Shown here: one piece after another, positions 17,903-26,149 of the stretch
Numbering within the stretch: the first letter of the stretch is position 1
Layout of the letters: every line of letters begins with the position of its first letter
Source: an uncultured bacterium
Lineage (GTDB): Bacteria > Bdellovibrionota_C > UBA2361 > CALJRW01
Direction: 5' to 3'
DNA length: 37,980 bases
Assembly: GCA_937976335.1 (NCBI GenBank)
Contig: CALJRW010000153.1
Span: 1 to 37,980 of the forward strand
Notes under the pieces: generated by a model
Seen by the model: the letters and a program-made list of their open reading frames with translations, nothing else
The model's database searches: none
Told to the model about the DNA's origin: nothing
Made by a program: the position numbers and the translations under genes

Positions 17903-19975
17903 CTAAACTAAAAGAGGGGCAATTAATAAAGCCACTATAGACATTAACTTAATCAAGATATTAAGTGATGGACCAGATGTATCCTTAAAAGGATCGCCTA
18001 CTGTATCTCCAACAACTGCTGCGTGATGTGCATCACTTCCTTTTTTCTCTCCTTCAATTAAACCTTGCTCAATATACTTCTTAGCATTATCCCATGCTCC
18101 ACCAGCATTTGCCATAAACAAGGCTAAAACTACTCCAACCACAGTTGAACCAAGTAACATTCCACCAAGAGCTTCAGCACCTAAAATAAAGCCAACAAAG
18201 CAAGGAGCTAACACAGCTATCAAACCAGGAATTCTCATTTCTCTAAGAGCTGCAGTTGTAGAAATGTCAATACATTTTTCAACTTCTGGCTTAACCCCTT
18301 TCTTTCCTTCAAGTAAGCCAGGAATTTCCTTAAATTGTCTTCTAATTTCAGTAACCATCTCTCCAGCAGCTTTTCCGACAGAAGTCATAGTAAGAGCACT
18401 TATTACGCAAGGTAATGCAGCACCAAATAAAACCCCGATAACTACGTTAGGATTTAAAATACTTAAGTTAATTTCTGCCCCACCTTGAGTAATTGTTTGA
18501 GCGTAAGCAGCAAATAATGCAAGAGCTGTAAGAGCAGCTGAACCAATAGCAAACCCTTTCCCAATAGCAGCTGTAGTGTTTCCGACACTATCAAGTCTAT
18601 CAGTAATTGCTCTTGTTTCTTTTCCAAGCTCTGCCATTTCAGAAATTCCACCAGCGTTATCTGCAATTGGGCCATAGGCATCAACACTCATAGTAATTCC
18701 AACAGTTGAAAGCATTGCAACAGCAGCTAAACCAATGCAATACATTCCATCAGCACCACCTGCAACATTTCCACACCAGTTAGCAAGTCCAATACAAGCA
18801 AGTATTGTAAAAAGCGGGCCAACACAACTCATAAATCCAACTGAAAGACCAGCAATTAAGTTAGTTGCTGGACCTGTCTTAGAAGCTTCAGCAATATTGT
18901 AAACTGGTTTTCCAGCAGTATAGTGTTCAGCAATAAGACCAATCCCTATTCCACATGCAGTTCCAAACAAAATAGCTAACCAATGCCAGAAACCTAAAAC
19001 TCCAAAAAATACTCTGTGAACAACCATGTAAGCAAGCATTAAAGCTAAGAAAGCGCCTGCAGCAATAAATGTAGAATCTCTTAAAGCTTTTGCAGGGTCA
19101 GAGTCTTTTAGGCTTTTCATTCTTCCTACAGCAAAGATAGAACAAAGCAAGCCAATTATTCCCATTACAAATGGAGTGTACATATATGCACTTCGAAGAG
19201 ACTCAGCTGTTCCTTCTGCCAAAACCATAGTTGCACCAATTGCCATACAAGCAATCATTGAGCCAACATATGATTCAAAAATATCAGCTCCCATTCCAGC
19301 AACGTCCCCTACATTATCCCCTACGTTATCAGCAATAACTCCAGGATTTCTTGGATCGTCCTCAGGGATACCTGCTTCAACCTTACCAACTAAGTCAGCA
19401 CCAACATCTGCAGCTTTTGTATAAATTCCACCACCTACACGAGAAAACAAAGCAACCGAAGAAGCTCCCATACCAAAACCAATAAGAATTTTAGAATATT
19501 CAGGACTATGAAAAAATAGGTAAAGCAAACCTAAGCCTACTAATCCAAGACTAGCAACACTTAGCCCCATTACAGCCCCTCCATTAAAAGCTACTAAAAG
19601 AGCATCACCTTCCTTGTTTTCGCTTGCAGCCTGGCAAGTTCTAACATTTGCACTAGTTGCTGCATTCATTCCAGCATAACCTGCAAGAGCTGAACATGCA
19701 GAACCAAATAAATAAGCAAGGCCAGTATAGAAACCATGAGGTTTATAAAAAAGACAAATTAGAATAAAAACTACACCAACAAACCAAGCTAAAAAGTACA
19801 TCTCTCTTTTTAAGAAGCTTATAGCTCCAGATTGAATACTCCCTGAAATTTCTTTCATACGATCGTTTCCAGCAGGCAAAGCCAGAAGCTCGTTATAAGT
19901 TTTATAAGCAATTACTAAGCCAGCTAATCCAACTACAGGCATTAATATAGAAAATAACCAAGTCATTGTATTCAT
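17903..19975 (-). CDS. hppA: Membrane-bound ion-pumping pyrophosphatase, K+-dependent type
   Basis: Couples pyrophosphate hydrolysis to H+ (or Na+) export across the inner membrane. About 16 hydrophobic segments span the 690 residues. The catalytic loop [20 protein letters not shown] is followed by [20 protein letters not shown], and the third substrate motif lies near the C-terminus ([14 protein letters not shown]). The segment [18 protein letters not shown] has Ala rather than Lys at the position that distinguishes K+-dependent from K+-independent enzymes. Whether the pumped ion is H+ or Na+ cannot be settled here. It lies between pth and rpsF with short gaps, probably in one transcript. 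Confidence 0.96.
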   Translation of the reverse strand: MNTMTWLFSILMPVVGLAGLVIAYKTYNELLALPAGNDRMKEISGSIQSGAISFLKREMYFLAWFVGVVFILICLFYKPHGFYTGLAYLFGSACSALAGYAGMNAATSANVRTCQAASENKEGDALLVAFNGGAVMGLSVASLGLVGLGLLYLFFHSPEYSKILIGFGMGASSVALFSRVGGGIYTKAADVGADLVGKVEAGIPEDDPRNPGVIADNVGDNVGDVAGMGADIFESYVGSMIACMAIGATMVLAEGTAESLRSAYMYTPFVMGIIGLLCSIFAVGRMKSLKDSDPAKALRDSTFIAAGAFLALMLAYMVVHRVFFGVLGFWHWLAILFGTACGIGIGLIAEHYTAGKPVYNIAEASKTGPATNLIAGLSVGFMSCVGPLFTILACIGLANWCGNVAGGADGMYCIGLAAVAMLSTVGITMSVDAYGPIADNAGGISEMAELGKETRAITDRLDSVGNTTAAIGKGFAIGSAALTALALFAAYAQTITQGGAEINLSILNPNVVIGVLFGAALPCVISALTMTSVGKAAGEMVTEIRRQFKEIPGLLEGKKGVKPEVEKCIDISTTAALREMRIPGLIAVLAPCFVGFILGAEALGGMLLGSTVVGVVLALFMANAGGAWDNAKKYIEQGLIEGEKKGSDAHHAAVVGDTVGDPFKDTSGPSLNILIKLMSIVALLIAPLLV

Positions 19976-19985
19976 CCTTTTTTAA

Positions 19986-20543
19986 TTAACGAAACCTTTT
20001 TTGGGTTTCTTTTAATCCTTCTTTTAAAAAATATGTGAGCATTTCTTTTCCTTCATAAAGCATTTCTGAAAGTTTATCCTCTTCATCTGAAGCAAACTTT
20101 TGAAGTACCCAATCTGAAACGTCCATTCTTTTTTCTTGTGGCTTTCCAACCCCAAGACGCATCCTATAAAATTCTTTAGTTCCTAAATTTTCCACAATCG
20201 ACTTAAGTCCATTATGACCGGCAGTTCCACCACCTTTCTTTAGTCTAATCTCACCTAACGAAATATCAATTTCATCATGTACAACCAAAACTTCTTCAGC
20301 TTTGATTTTGTAAAACCTTGTAAACTCTCTTAAAGGTTCTCCACTTAAGTTCATAAAACTAAGCGGTTTTACAAAAAACACATCACCCTTCTTTATAAAA
20401 GCAAGCTCTTTTTTTTCACTCCACTCATCATTCACAAACAAGTCAAGCAACATAAAACCTGCATTATGCCTGGTTGAACTATACTTCGAGCCAGGATTTC
20501 CCAAACCAGCCACAACCTTTATGCTGTCGCTACTATCGTTCAC
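19986..20543 (-). CDS. pth: Peptidyl-tRNA hydrolase
   Basis: Recycles tRNA from prematurely released peptidyl-tRNA. Motifs: VVAGLGNPGSKYSSTRHNAGF (with the catalytic His), KPLSFMNLSGE, VVHDEIDISLGEIRLKKGGG, GHNGLKSI and RMRLGVGKP. The reading frame stays open further upstream, but I place the start at a GTG (20541-20543): it gives 185 residues, the family length, and lies just past the rplY stop. Extension upstream would only add residues overlapping rplY. The rplY-pth pair is a common arrangement. No strong ribosome-binding site is seen, so coupling to rplY is likely. Confidence 0.93.
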   Translation of the reverse strand: MNDSSDSIKVVAGLGNPGSKYSSTRHNAGFMLLDLFVNDEWSEKKELAFIKKGDVFFVKPLSFMNLSGEPLREFTRFYKIKAEEVLVVHDEIDISLGEIRLKKGGGTAGHNGLKSIVENLGTKEFYRMRLGVGKPQEKRMDVSDWVLQKFASDEEDKLSEMLYEGKEMLTYFLKEGLKETQKRFR

Positions 20544-20547
20544 AATA

Positions 20548-21213
20548 CTATTTCTTTTCCTCTGCTTTTTCTGGTGTTGCCGGAGCGTCTCCAGCTTCAA
20601 CTGCAGAACCTGCCTCAGTTGCACTAGCCTCACTATCTAAAAGTTTGGAAACCCTACTACTTACAACACTTGCAACTGTCTCTTTTGAATTACTTACTAA
20701 CTTAACACCTTCAGGAAGTTTTATATTTTCTGCCCAAATTCTTTCGCCAAGTTTTAATTCTGAAACATCAATAGTTACAACATAAGGAATATTTTCTACC
20801 GAACAAGAACAAGTAATCTCTCTACAAGAAACGGCGAGCACTCCACCTTGATTTTTTACACCATCAGCCTCTCCAGTTACTTCAACTGGAACAATAACTT
20901 TCACTAAATCACCAGGCTGAAGAATTTGAAAATCAACGTGCAAAACATCTCTTGTTATTGGATGAATTTGTAAATCCTTAACAATCGCTGTTTTTGCATT
21001 TAAGTCTGAGTTCTCAGATTCAAACTTAAATGTTTGAGATGTTCTAGATTTTTGTGCTAAACGCTTGAATTCATTAGTAACTACGTATGCATTTAATGAA
21101 TCAAACTTTCTGCCATATACAACACAAGGAATTTGATTATCTTTTCTAGTTCTTCTACAAGCTGAAGAGCCTGTTGTTTGTCTGGGATTGATATTTAAAT
21201 TAAAACTTTCCAT
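20548..21213 (-). CDS. rplY: Ribosomal protein bL25 (Ctc / TL5 form)
   Basis: Binds 5S rRNA. The N-terminal bL25 domain has GSSACRRTRKDNQIPCVVYG, VKDLQIHPITRDVLHVDF; the C-terminal beta domain of the longer Ctc type follows (PVEVTGEADGVKNQGGVL, ENIPYVVTIDVSELKLGERI). Beyond about residue 190 there is an Ala/Glu-rich tail (TEAGSAVEAGDAPATPEKAEEKK in part). prs and pth are its usual neighbours; here a dehydrogenase gene separates it from prs. Confidence 0.95.
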   Translation of the reverse strand: MESFNLNINPRQTTGSSACRRTRKDNQIPCVVYGRKFDSLNAYVVTNEFKRLAQKSRTSQTFKFESENSDLNAKTAIVKDLQIHPITRDVLHVDFQILQPGDLVKVIVPVEVTGEADGVKNQGGVLAVSCREITCSCSVENIPYVVTIDVSELKLGERIWAENIKLPEGVKLVSNSKETVASVVSSRVSKLLDSEASATEAGSAVEAGDAPATPEKAEEKK

Positions 21214-21329
21214 TTTCTTTCTACTCTATTTTTTCAAAAACATAATAAGTTACTTAAATTATTGCAAATTTTACAATTTTACAAACCTCATGGGGTGGTA
21301 AAGAAAAGCATAAAATCAAGTATTTGTAA

Positions 21330-21394
21330 AGAGTTAGGGTTTTAGGTTGTTTGAATCAACTCTAAAAGGTTACTTTTATCACTTTTCTAAAACC
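21330..21394 (-). promoter_or_regulatory. Leader segment with interlocking inverted repeats before rplY
   Basis: Two perfect complementary pairs interleave: GGTTTTAG/CTAAAACC (8 bp) and AGAGTT/AACTCT (6 bp). In the order A, B, A', B' they cannot both form as simple hairpins, so they could be alternative folds or a pseudoknot. The segment lies about 120 nt upstream of rplY. A regulatory role is inference. Confidence 0.35.
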
Positions 21395-21429
21395 TTAGAT
21401 AATATTTAGCTAACAAAGGACTTTCCAAA

Positions 21430-22434
21430 TTATTCTTTTATAAAACTAATTAACTCGTTCCAGATCCCATCAGCTATTTCTATTTCACCAGATTCCACTA
21501 TCTGTTTAACTTTAGCATCACCATGTTCTCCAGGAAGAAGAACATGCTGTCCTTCAATTGGCTTTGAAGATTTGATGTGTTTTACCAATTCTTGGCTTCT
21601 CTTCATATATTCCTCTTTTCCGGCAAGCAACCCAGGGTCAATTGCTAAAACAAATGTTCCTGCACCATCTTCTTGGTTACTACATGGTAATGCCCCTAAA
21701 GTAAATGCACTACCAAGTAATTGAACAAACAATGAAAGTCCAAAACCTTTATGCTCTGCAAAAGTTTTTATAGCACCTTTAACTGACTCCCCTTCATCTT
21801 CACCAAGAATATCATTAGCGTCAGTAGTAGGCTCTCCCTTAGCATTTAAAGCAACTCCTTCAGGCAGAGGTTCGCCTTTAAGCATTGCTTCTACAACTCC
21901 AAAATAAGCAATAGCAGCTGTAGCAGTATCGAAAACAACCACACCTCCATCATATGGAAAAGCGTAAGCTAAGGGATTAGTTCCGAGCTTTCTTTCAGCA
22001 GAACCTGTAGGAGCAACAGCTGCAAAACTCCCATTTCCAACTGAAACAAAAGCTATATAGCCAGCCTCTGCAATTCTACGGGCATAATAACCTATTGCGC
22101 CAGAAGAAGTATGAGCATGATTTGTACCAACAATACCAACACCATGCGCTTCTGCTAGCTCTACAGCCATAGTAGTAGCCTTAATAGAAGAAGCCATAGC
22201 ATTACCACCTGACAAAAGCGCTCCACATTTTTGTTTTTTAACTATTTTAAATTCTTTTACATCGCTAGATTTTGGCACGCCACCTGTAGCAATTTTTGGT
22301 ACTCCTTGGTTATTCCCCCTAAGCTCTGCATATAGAAGAGTATCAATAATAGCTTGAGCATCTTCACCTACATAACCTAACTTTGCTACTCCCTCAGCAA
22401 GCTTATTCTTTAACTCTTCTAGCTTAATTTTCAT
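21430..22434 (-). CDS. Ldh-family (malate/L-lactate/sulfolactate type) dehydrogenase
   Basis: A member of the LDH2/MDH2 oxidoreductase family, unrelated to the classical lactate dehydrogenase fold, using NAD(P)H on a 2-hydroxy/2-oxo acid. Motifs: GTNHAHTSSGAIGYYARR, FVSVGNGSFAAVAPTGSAERKLGTNPLAYAFP in parts, VFDTATAAIAYF, HKGFGLSLFVQLLG. Length 334 is usual. The true substrate cannot be read from sequence. A strong AAGGAG lies 7 nt before the ATG. It sits between prs and rplY, two genes normally adjacent. Confidence 0.85.
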   Translation of the reverse strand: MKIKLEELKNKLAEGVAKLGYVGEDAQAIIDTLLYAELRGNNQGVPKIATGGVPKSSDVKEFKIVKKQKCGALLSGGNAMASSIKATTMAVELAEAHGVGIVGTNHAHTSSGAIGYYARRIAEAGYIAFVSVGNGSFAAVAPTGSAERKLGTNPLAYAFPYDGGVVVFDTATAAIAYFGVVEAMLKGEPLPEGVALNAKGEPTTDANDILGEDEGESVKGAIKTFAEHKGFGLSLFVQLLGSAFTLGALPCSNQEDGAGTFVLAIDPGLLAGKEEYMKRSQELVKHIKSSKPIEGQHVLLPGEHGDAKVKQIVESGEIEIADGIWNELISFIKE

Positions 22435-22508
22435 TTTAATTCTCCTTCTTAAATTTAATTCTTAATAAGCTTCGTATTACAGATAAAGTTACATCCAGCT
22501 GAATAAAA

Positions 22509-23459
22509 TCAAACCGCCTTCAAAAGCCCAGAAACTGAATCCTCATCATGAATTCTCTTAATAGCATTAGCAAAAAACTTTGCCATTGAAATTACTTTTA
22601 CTTTACCTTCGTCTTGTACATGAATATGAGGAATAGTATCAGTCACAATCAATTCACCAAACTGTGATTCACCAATTTTTGCGAAAGCGTTTCCTGAAAG
22701 CACTGGATGAACACAACAAGCACTAACTGCAGTTGCTCCTTCCTCAAAAAGTGTTGCACAAGCTTTAACTAAAGTTCCACCTGTATCAACCATATCATCA
22801 ACAATCAAACAGACTTTCCCTTTGACATCACCAATGACTTTCATTTCAGAGACTTGGTTATTGCTTCCTCTTCTTTTATCAATCACGGCTAAATCAGCAT
22901 TTCCTAAATGTGATGCATACTTTCTAGCTCGCTCAACTCCACCAGCATCAGGAGAAACAATAACTAGATCTTCACTTGAATATTTAGTTCTTATATAAGG
23001 TATTAAAACCGGAAGTGCATTTAAGTTATCAACTGGAATATTAAAGAATCCCATAATTTGTCCTGCATGAAGATCTGTTGTTAAAACTCTATCTGCTCCA
23101 GCAGTAGTAATTAAATCGGCAACTAATTTAGCAGTTATTGGAACTCTTGGTTTTAGTTTTCTATCTTGTCTTGCATAACCGAAATAAGGAATAACCGCAG
23201 TTATTCTAGAAGCAGAAGCTCTCTTAAGTGCATCAATGACAATTAAGAGTTCCATTAAATGATCGTTTCCAGGACTGGAAGTGCTTTGAATAACAAATAC
23301 ATCTTTACCACGAACATTGTCGCCAACATCTACAGATAATTCGCCGTCACTAAATTTAACAATTTCTAAACGACCTAGTTCAATACCTAGGCCTTCTGCA
23401 ACAGAACGTGAGAATTCGGGATTGGACCTTCCGGAAAAAACTATAAGCTCTCTTGCCAT
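22509..23459 (-). CDS. prs: Ribose-phosphate pyrophosphokinase
   Basis: Makes PRPP from ribose 5-phosphate and ATP, the precursor used by PyrR-type and other phosphoribosyltransferases. Motifs: FSGRSNPEFSRSVAEGLG, YFGYARQDRKLKPRVPITAK, the metal site DLHAGQIMGFF, and the PRPP loop CLIVDDMVDTGGTL. Length 316 is normal. It follows tRNA-Gln on the same strand by 36 nt, and AAAAGGG lies 6-7 nt before the ATG. It probably shares the tRNA promoter. Confidence 0.97.
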   Translation of the reverse strand: MARELIVFSGRSNPEFSRSVAEGLGIELGRLEIVKFSDGELSVDVGDNVRGKDVFVIQSTSSPGNDHLMELLIVIDALKRASASRITAVIPYFGYARQDRKLKPRVPITAKLVADLITTAGADRVLTTDLHAGQIMGFFNIPVDNLNALPVLIPYIRTKYSSEDLVIVSPDAGGVERARKYASHLGNADLAVIDKRRGSNNQVSEMKVIGDVKGKVCLIVDDMVDTGGTLVKACATLFEEGATAVSACCVHPVLSGNAFAKIGESQFGELIVTDTIPHIHVQDEGKVKVISMAKFFANAIKRIHDEDSVSGLLKAV

Positions 23460-23495
23460 TACAATCCCTTTTAATTTTGAAACAAAACAAAAAAA

Positions 23496-23570
23496 TGGCT
23501 GGCCGGGTAGGGGTCGAACCTACGAATGCTAGGATCAAAACCTAGTGCCTTACCACTTGGCGACCGGCCA
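23496..23570 (-). tRNA. tRNA-Gln (anticodon TTG), CCA encoded
   Basis: The acceptor stem TGGCCGG pairs with CCGGCCA, followed by discriminator G and an encoded CCA. The anticodon stem CTAGG/CCTAG encloses TTTTGAT with TTG as anticodon, and the T arm carries GTAGGTTCGACCCCTAC. All four arms are intact. It precedes prs on the same strand. Confidence 0.96.
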
Positions 23571-23586
23571 GTAATTCTGACTTTGA

Positions 23587-23614
23587 ATATTATATAAAAT
23601 GAATGTTTCTGCAA
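23587..23614 (-). promoter_or_regulatory. Candidate tRNA-Gln/prs promoter
   Basis: Minus-strand TTGCAG and TAATAT with a 16-nt spacer; the overlapping TATAAT gives 14 nt. The predicted start is about 10 nt before the tRNA. Confidence 0.45.
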
Positions 23615-23804
23615 GCTTATGATGAAATAAAGAGAAAAACTTTGTCAGTTACTTAAAATGAGATTGTTGTAATATTAAAAAAAGGACTCCCCTTGAAGAG
23701 ACTTAATATTAGACGCCGGGTATTTTCAATAACTTAGCAAAGCATATGAGAGTCGGAATCTGCCCTGCTGGTGATTTCAAGATTGATAGATTAAGTATCA
23801 ATGC

Positions 23805-24551
23805 CTATATTTCAATCCTAACAATACTCCTAAAAACTTCCATCACAACTTGCTTTCGTTTTTTAAGATCTTTAATTCCATTCATTTTCATATTCATTGC
23901 AAAAAACCAAGACTCAGCTTTTTCTTCAAGAACTCCAACATACCAACCATGTTTCATATTTTCTATCACTGAGTATCCAGTTTTAGCACTTAAACGATAG
24001 TTAGTTTTTTCTTCTTCAAGCATTATTTCTTTTAACTTCAATATGCTTTGAGCATCGTAAGGGAGTTCATTATTAAAAATTCGCTTTAAAAACTCGACTT
24101 GCTGAACAGGTGAAATTCTCAAGTCTCCATCAAGCCAAAAACTACTTACATTAGGCCCAAGCTTTTCGTTGCCATACTTTATTTTTTCAAAGTGTTTCAA
24201 GTAGGTCTCAGCTCTAATTCTTTGGGCAAGTTCTTGATAAACCCAAACACAAGAATTACGAAAAGCAGATTGAAGTGTATGATCCTTATTATGAAGCTCA
24301 AATCCATGAATAGTACCATCCCAAATAAAAACTTCATCCATATTAGTCACTCCTTCATCGAGAGCAATTAGAGTGTTTGGAATTTTAAAAGTAGATGCTG
24401 GACTTAAAGGTAATTGCGCTCTGGTTTTATTATGAACTATTGATTCACCTTTGGTATTTTCAAGCCAAATAGTTCCATCAATATTTAATTTTGTAAAAAT
24501 TTCATTTAAAGCTTTTTCAATATCGTTAGTTAGATCGCTGAATTGGTTCAT
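23805..24551 (-). CDS. Class D (OXA-like) beta-lactamase domain protein without a signal peptide
   Basis: All class D active-site motifs are present and in order: S53-TF-K56 (SPASTFK), S100-C-V102, Y126-G-N128, W139 in FWLDGDLRIS, K190-T-G192 followed by YS, and GWYVGVLEE. This predicts a serine beta-lactamase or penicillin-binding fold with a working catalytic site. No secretion signal precedes the domain: the protein starts MNQFSDLTND and the enzyme fold begins near residue 23. The ATG overlaps the stop of the upstream SDR gene (ATGA), so the start is well fixed and the enzyme should stay in the cytoplasm unless exported another way. Residual alternatives are a BlaR-like sensor fragment or a non-lactamase hydrolase. 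Confidence 0.85.
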   Translation of the reverse strand: MNQFSDLTNDIEKALNEIFTKLNIDGTIWLENTKGESIVHNKTRAQLPLSPASTFKIPNTLIALDEGVTNMDEVFIWDGTIHGFELHNKDHTLQSAFRNSCVWVYQELAQRIRAETYLKHFEKIKYGNEKLGPNVSSFWLDGDLRISPVQQVEFLKRIFNNELPYDAQSILKLKEIMLEEEKTNYRLSAKTGYSVIENMKHGWYVGVLEEKAESWFFAMNMKMNGIKDLKKRKQVVMEVFRSIVRIEI

Positions 24552-25195
24552 AATTGTTTTATTTTAGAAGTTTTACCTAAGCTTTCTGCATATTGTTTTG
24601 ATAAATTACGACAAAGAGGCGTATCAAAATAACCTGGACAAATAACATTTGCAGTTATACCTTTTGAAGCATACTCAGTAGCAATACATTTAGAAAAAGA
24701 ATTTAGACCAGTTCTTAATGTACTTTGAACAACAGATGAAACTTCAGGCTCAACCCCAAATACAGATCCAATATATAAAAGCCTCCCAAAGTCTTGTTCA
24801 AGCATATCAGGAATAACTGCACGAGTTAATTTAATAGCTGGTTGCAAAACAAGATCAATTCCAAGCATCCAATCCTCATCAGTAGCCTTTGAGAAAGGAA
24901 AAGTTGGAGGATGACCTGTACAAACAACTAGTATATCGATTTTTCCAATATAACTTTTGGCACGACTAATTACCTCTTCAAGCTCTATCTTTTTACTCAA
25001 ATCAGCAGAGAAGCCTGAAACCTTATTCCCAGTCTCTTTCACTATTGATTCAAGAGCTGAAGCAACATTACTTTCACTTCTAGAACAAATTACAACATCA
25101 GCACCTTCCCGCGATAAGCTCTTTGCACAAGCATAGCCTAAGCCATAACTTCCCCCAGTAACTAAAGCTTTTTTACCTTTGAGATCTAAGTCCAT
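24548..25195 (-). CDS. Short-chain dehydrogenase/reductase, short and lacking the catalytic Tyr/Lys
   Basis: A Rossmann-fold SDR. The nucleotide-binding TGGSYGLG is at 13-20, VCTG replaces the usual NNAG near 91, and the active-site Ser is S144 (IGSVFG). The usual YxxxK, expected 13 residues later, is replaced by Gln157 and Arg161 (VVQSTLRTG). This fits an SDR branch often labelled 3-oxoacyl-ACP-reductase-like that uses other residues there. The motif PGYFDTP is intact, but the protein stops at 215 residues, some 35-40 short of the family, losing the last strand. It overlaps the beta-lactamase gene by 4 bp. Confidence 0.8.
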   Translation of the reverse strand: MDLDLKGKKALVTGGSYGLGYACAKSLSREGADVVICSRSESNVASALESIVKETGNKVSGFSADLSKKIELEEVISRAKSYIGKIDILVVCTGHPPTFPFSKATDEDWMLGIDLVLQPAIKLTRAVIPDMLEQDFGRLLYIGSVFGVEPEVSSVVQSTLRTGLNSFSKCIATEYASKGITANVICPGYFDTPLCRNLSKQYAESLGKTSKIKQL

Positions 25196-25200
25196 AAGTC

Positions 25201-25229
25201 AATATAATTAAATTCTATTCTCAAAGCAA
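25201..25229 (-). promoter_or_regulatory. SDR/beta-lactamase promoter, probably leaderless
   Basis: Minus-strand TTGCTT and TATATT are 17 nt apart; only 5 nt separate the -10 box from the SDR ATG. Confidence 0.5.
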
Positions 25230-25294
25230 TTAAATTCTTACTTCCGTTAGAGTACGCTAACCTATGTTGTCTTAACAATTAAACTTAAACAATC

Positions 25295-26140
25295 TTAAGC
25301 CTCAGACGACTCCATCGAATCAGACAAAATCTTAGGAACATCTGCTGGACCGGGATAAGATCTTATCCCCTTTTTTCTATTTCTATAAAATCTATAACTC
25401 GTGAACATGCAATTTAGAGCATAAGGAATGCCATTAACATGAGAAATCTCATCACCATAATATGTAGGAATAGGAATCTCTACAATTCGCTTCTCTCTTT
25501 CAGCAAGAGATAAAATAATTTGAGTATCAAAATGCCAATTGTTAGTAAATGATTCAAAAGGAATCTCTTTAAGAGCCGCCGTTGAATACAATCTATACCC
25601 AGAATGATACTCACTAATATTTATGCCAGTTAATTTATTCTGAATCGTAGTTAAAATTCTATTGCCATAATATTTATAAAGAGGCATTCCACCCTTTAAG
25701 GCATCTCCAGAGTTAGACATTCTAGATCCAAAAACCATATCTGCCTCACCTTTTACTAAAGGCTCTAATAAATCTCCTAAAACTTCTGGTGCATATTGTC
25801 CATCTCCATGCAAAAGAGCAACAACATCAAACCCCCTATCAATTGCATAACGATAGCCAACTTTTTGATTTCCACCATATCCTTGGTTTTCTTTATTTCT
25901 ATGAACTGTAAGCTTCTCAATATTATTATCTTTTTTATATTTCAAAGCTTCATCATAAGATTTGTCACTACTACAATCATCTACTACAAAAATTTCACTT
26001 ACTTTATCGTAAATATCTCTAGGAATTCTATCTAAAGTTTTAGTTAAGAAATCAACACCATTATAATTAATGACAGAAATACCTACCTTAGAATCTTTCC
26101 AAGTTTTGTCTAAATTATTTTTATTACTTTCAACGCTCAT
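25295..26140 (-). CDS. Family 2 glycosyltransferase
   Basis: A GT-A fold inverting glycosyltransferase resembling the dolichyl-phosphate-mannose-synthase group. The nucleotide-sugar motif VVDDCSSDKSYDEA is at about 51-64, NQGYGGNQKVGYRYAI follows, and the metal-binding DxD equivalent is in LLHGDGQYAPE. Acceptor-side segments SGYRLYSTAALKEIPF and EIPIPTYYG are present. No transmembrane helix is seen, so the protein is cytoplasmic or peripheral. It starts 9 nt after rimO, probably in the lolA-rimO transcript. The sugar and acceptor cannot be inferred. Confidence 0.88.
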   Translation of the reverse strand: MSVESNKNNLDKTWKDSKVGISVINYNGVDFLTKTLDRIPRDIYDKVSEIFVVDDCSSDKSYDEALKYKKDNNIEKLTVHRNKENQGYGGNQKVGYRYAIDRGFDVVALLHGDGQYAPEVLGDLLEPLVKGEADMVFGSRMSNSGDALKGGMPLYKYYGNRILTTIQNKLTGINISEYHSGYRLYSTAALKEIPFESFTNNWHFDTQIILSLAEREKRIVEIPIPTYYGDEISHVNGIPYALNCMFTSYRFYRNRKKGIRSYPGPADVPKILSDSMESSEA

Positions 26141-26149
26141 TATAAATCT

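Noticed and set aside
20544-20633. A longer N-terminus for peptidyl-tRNA hydrolase
   Set aside because: The extra residues overlap the end of rplY in another frame, have no family similarity and no ribosome-binding site.
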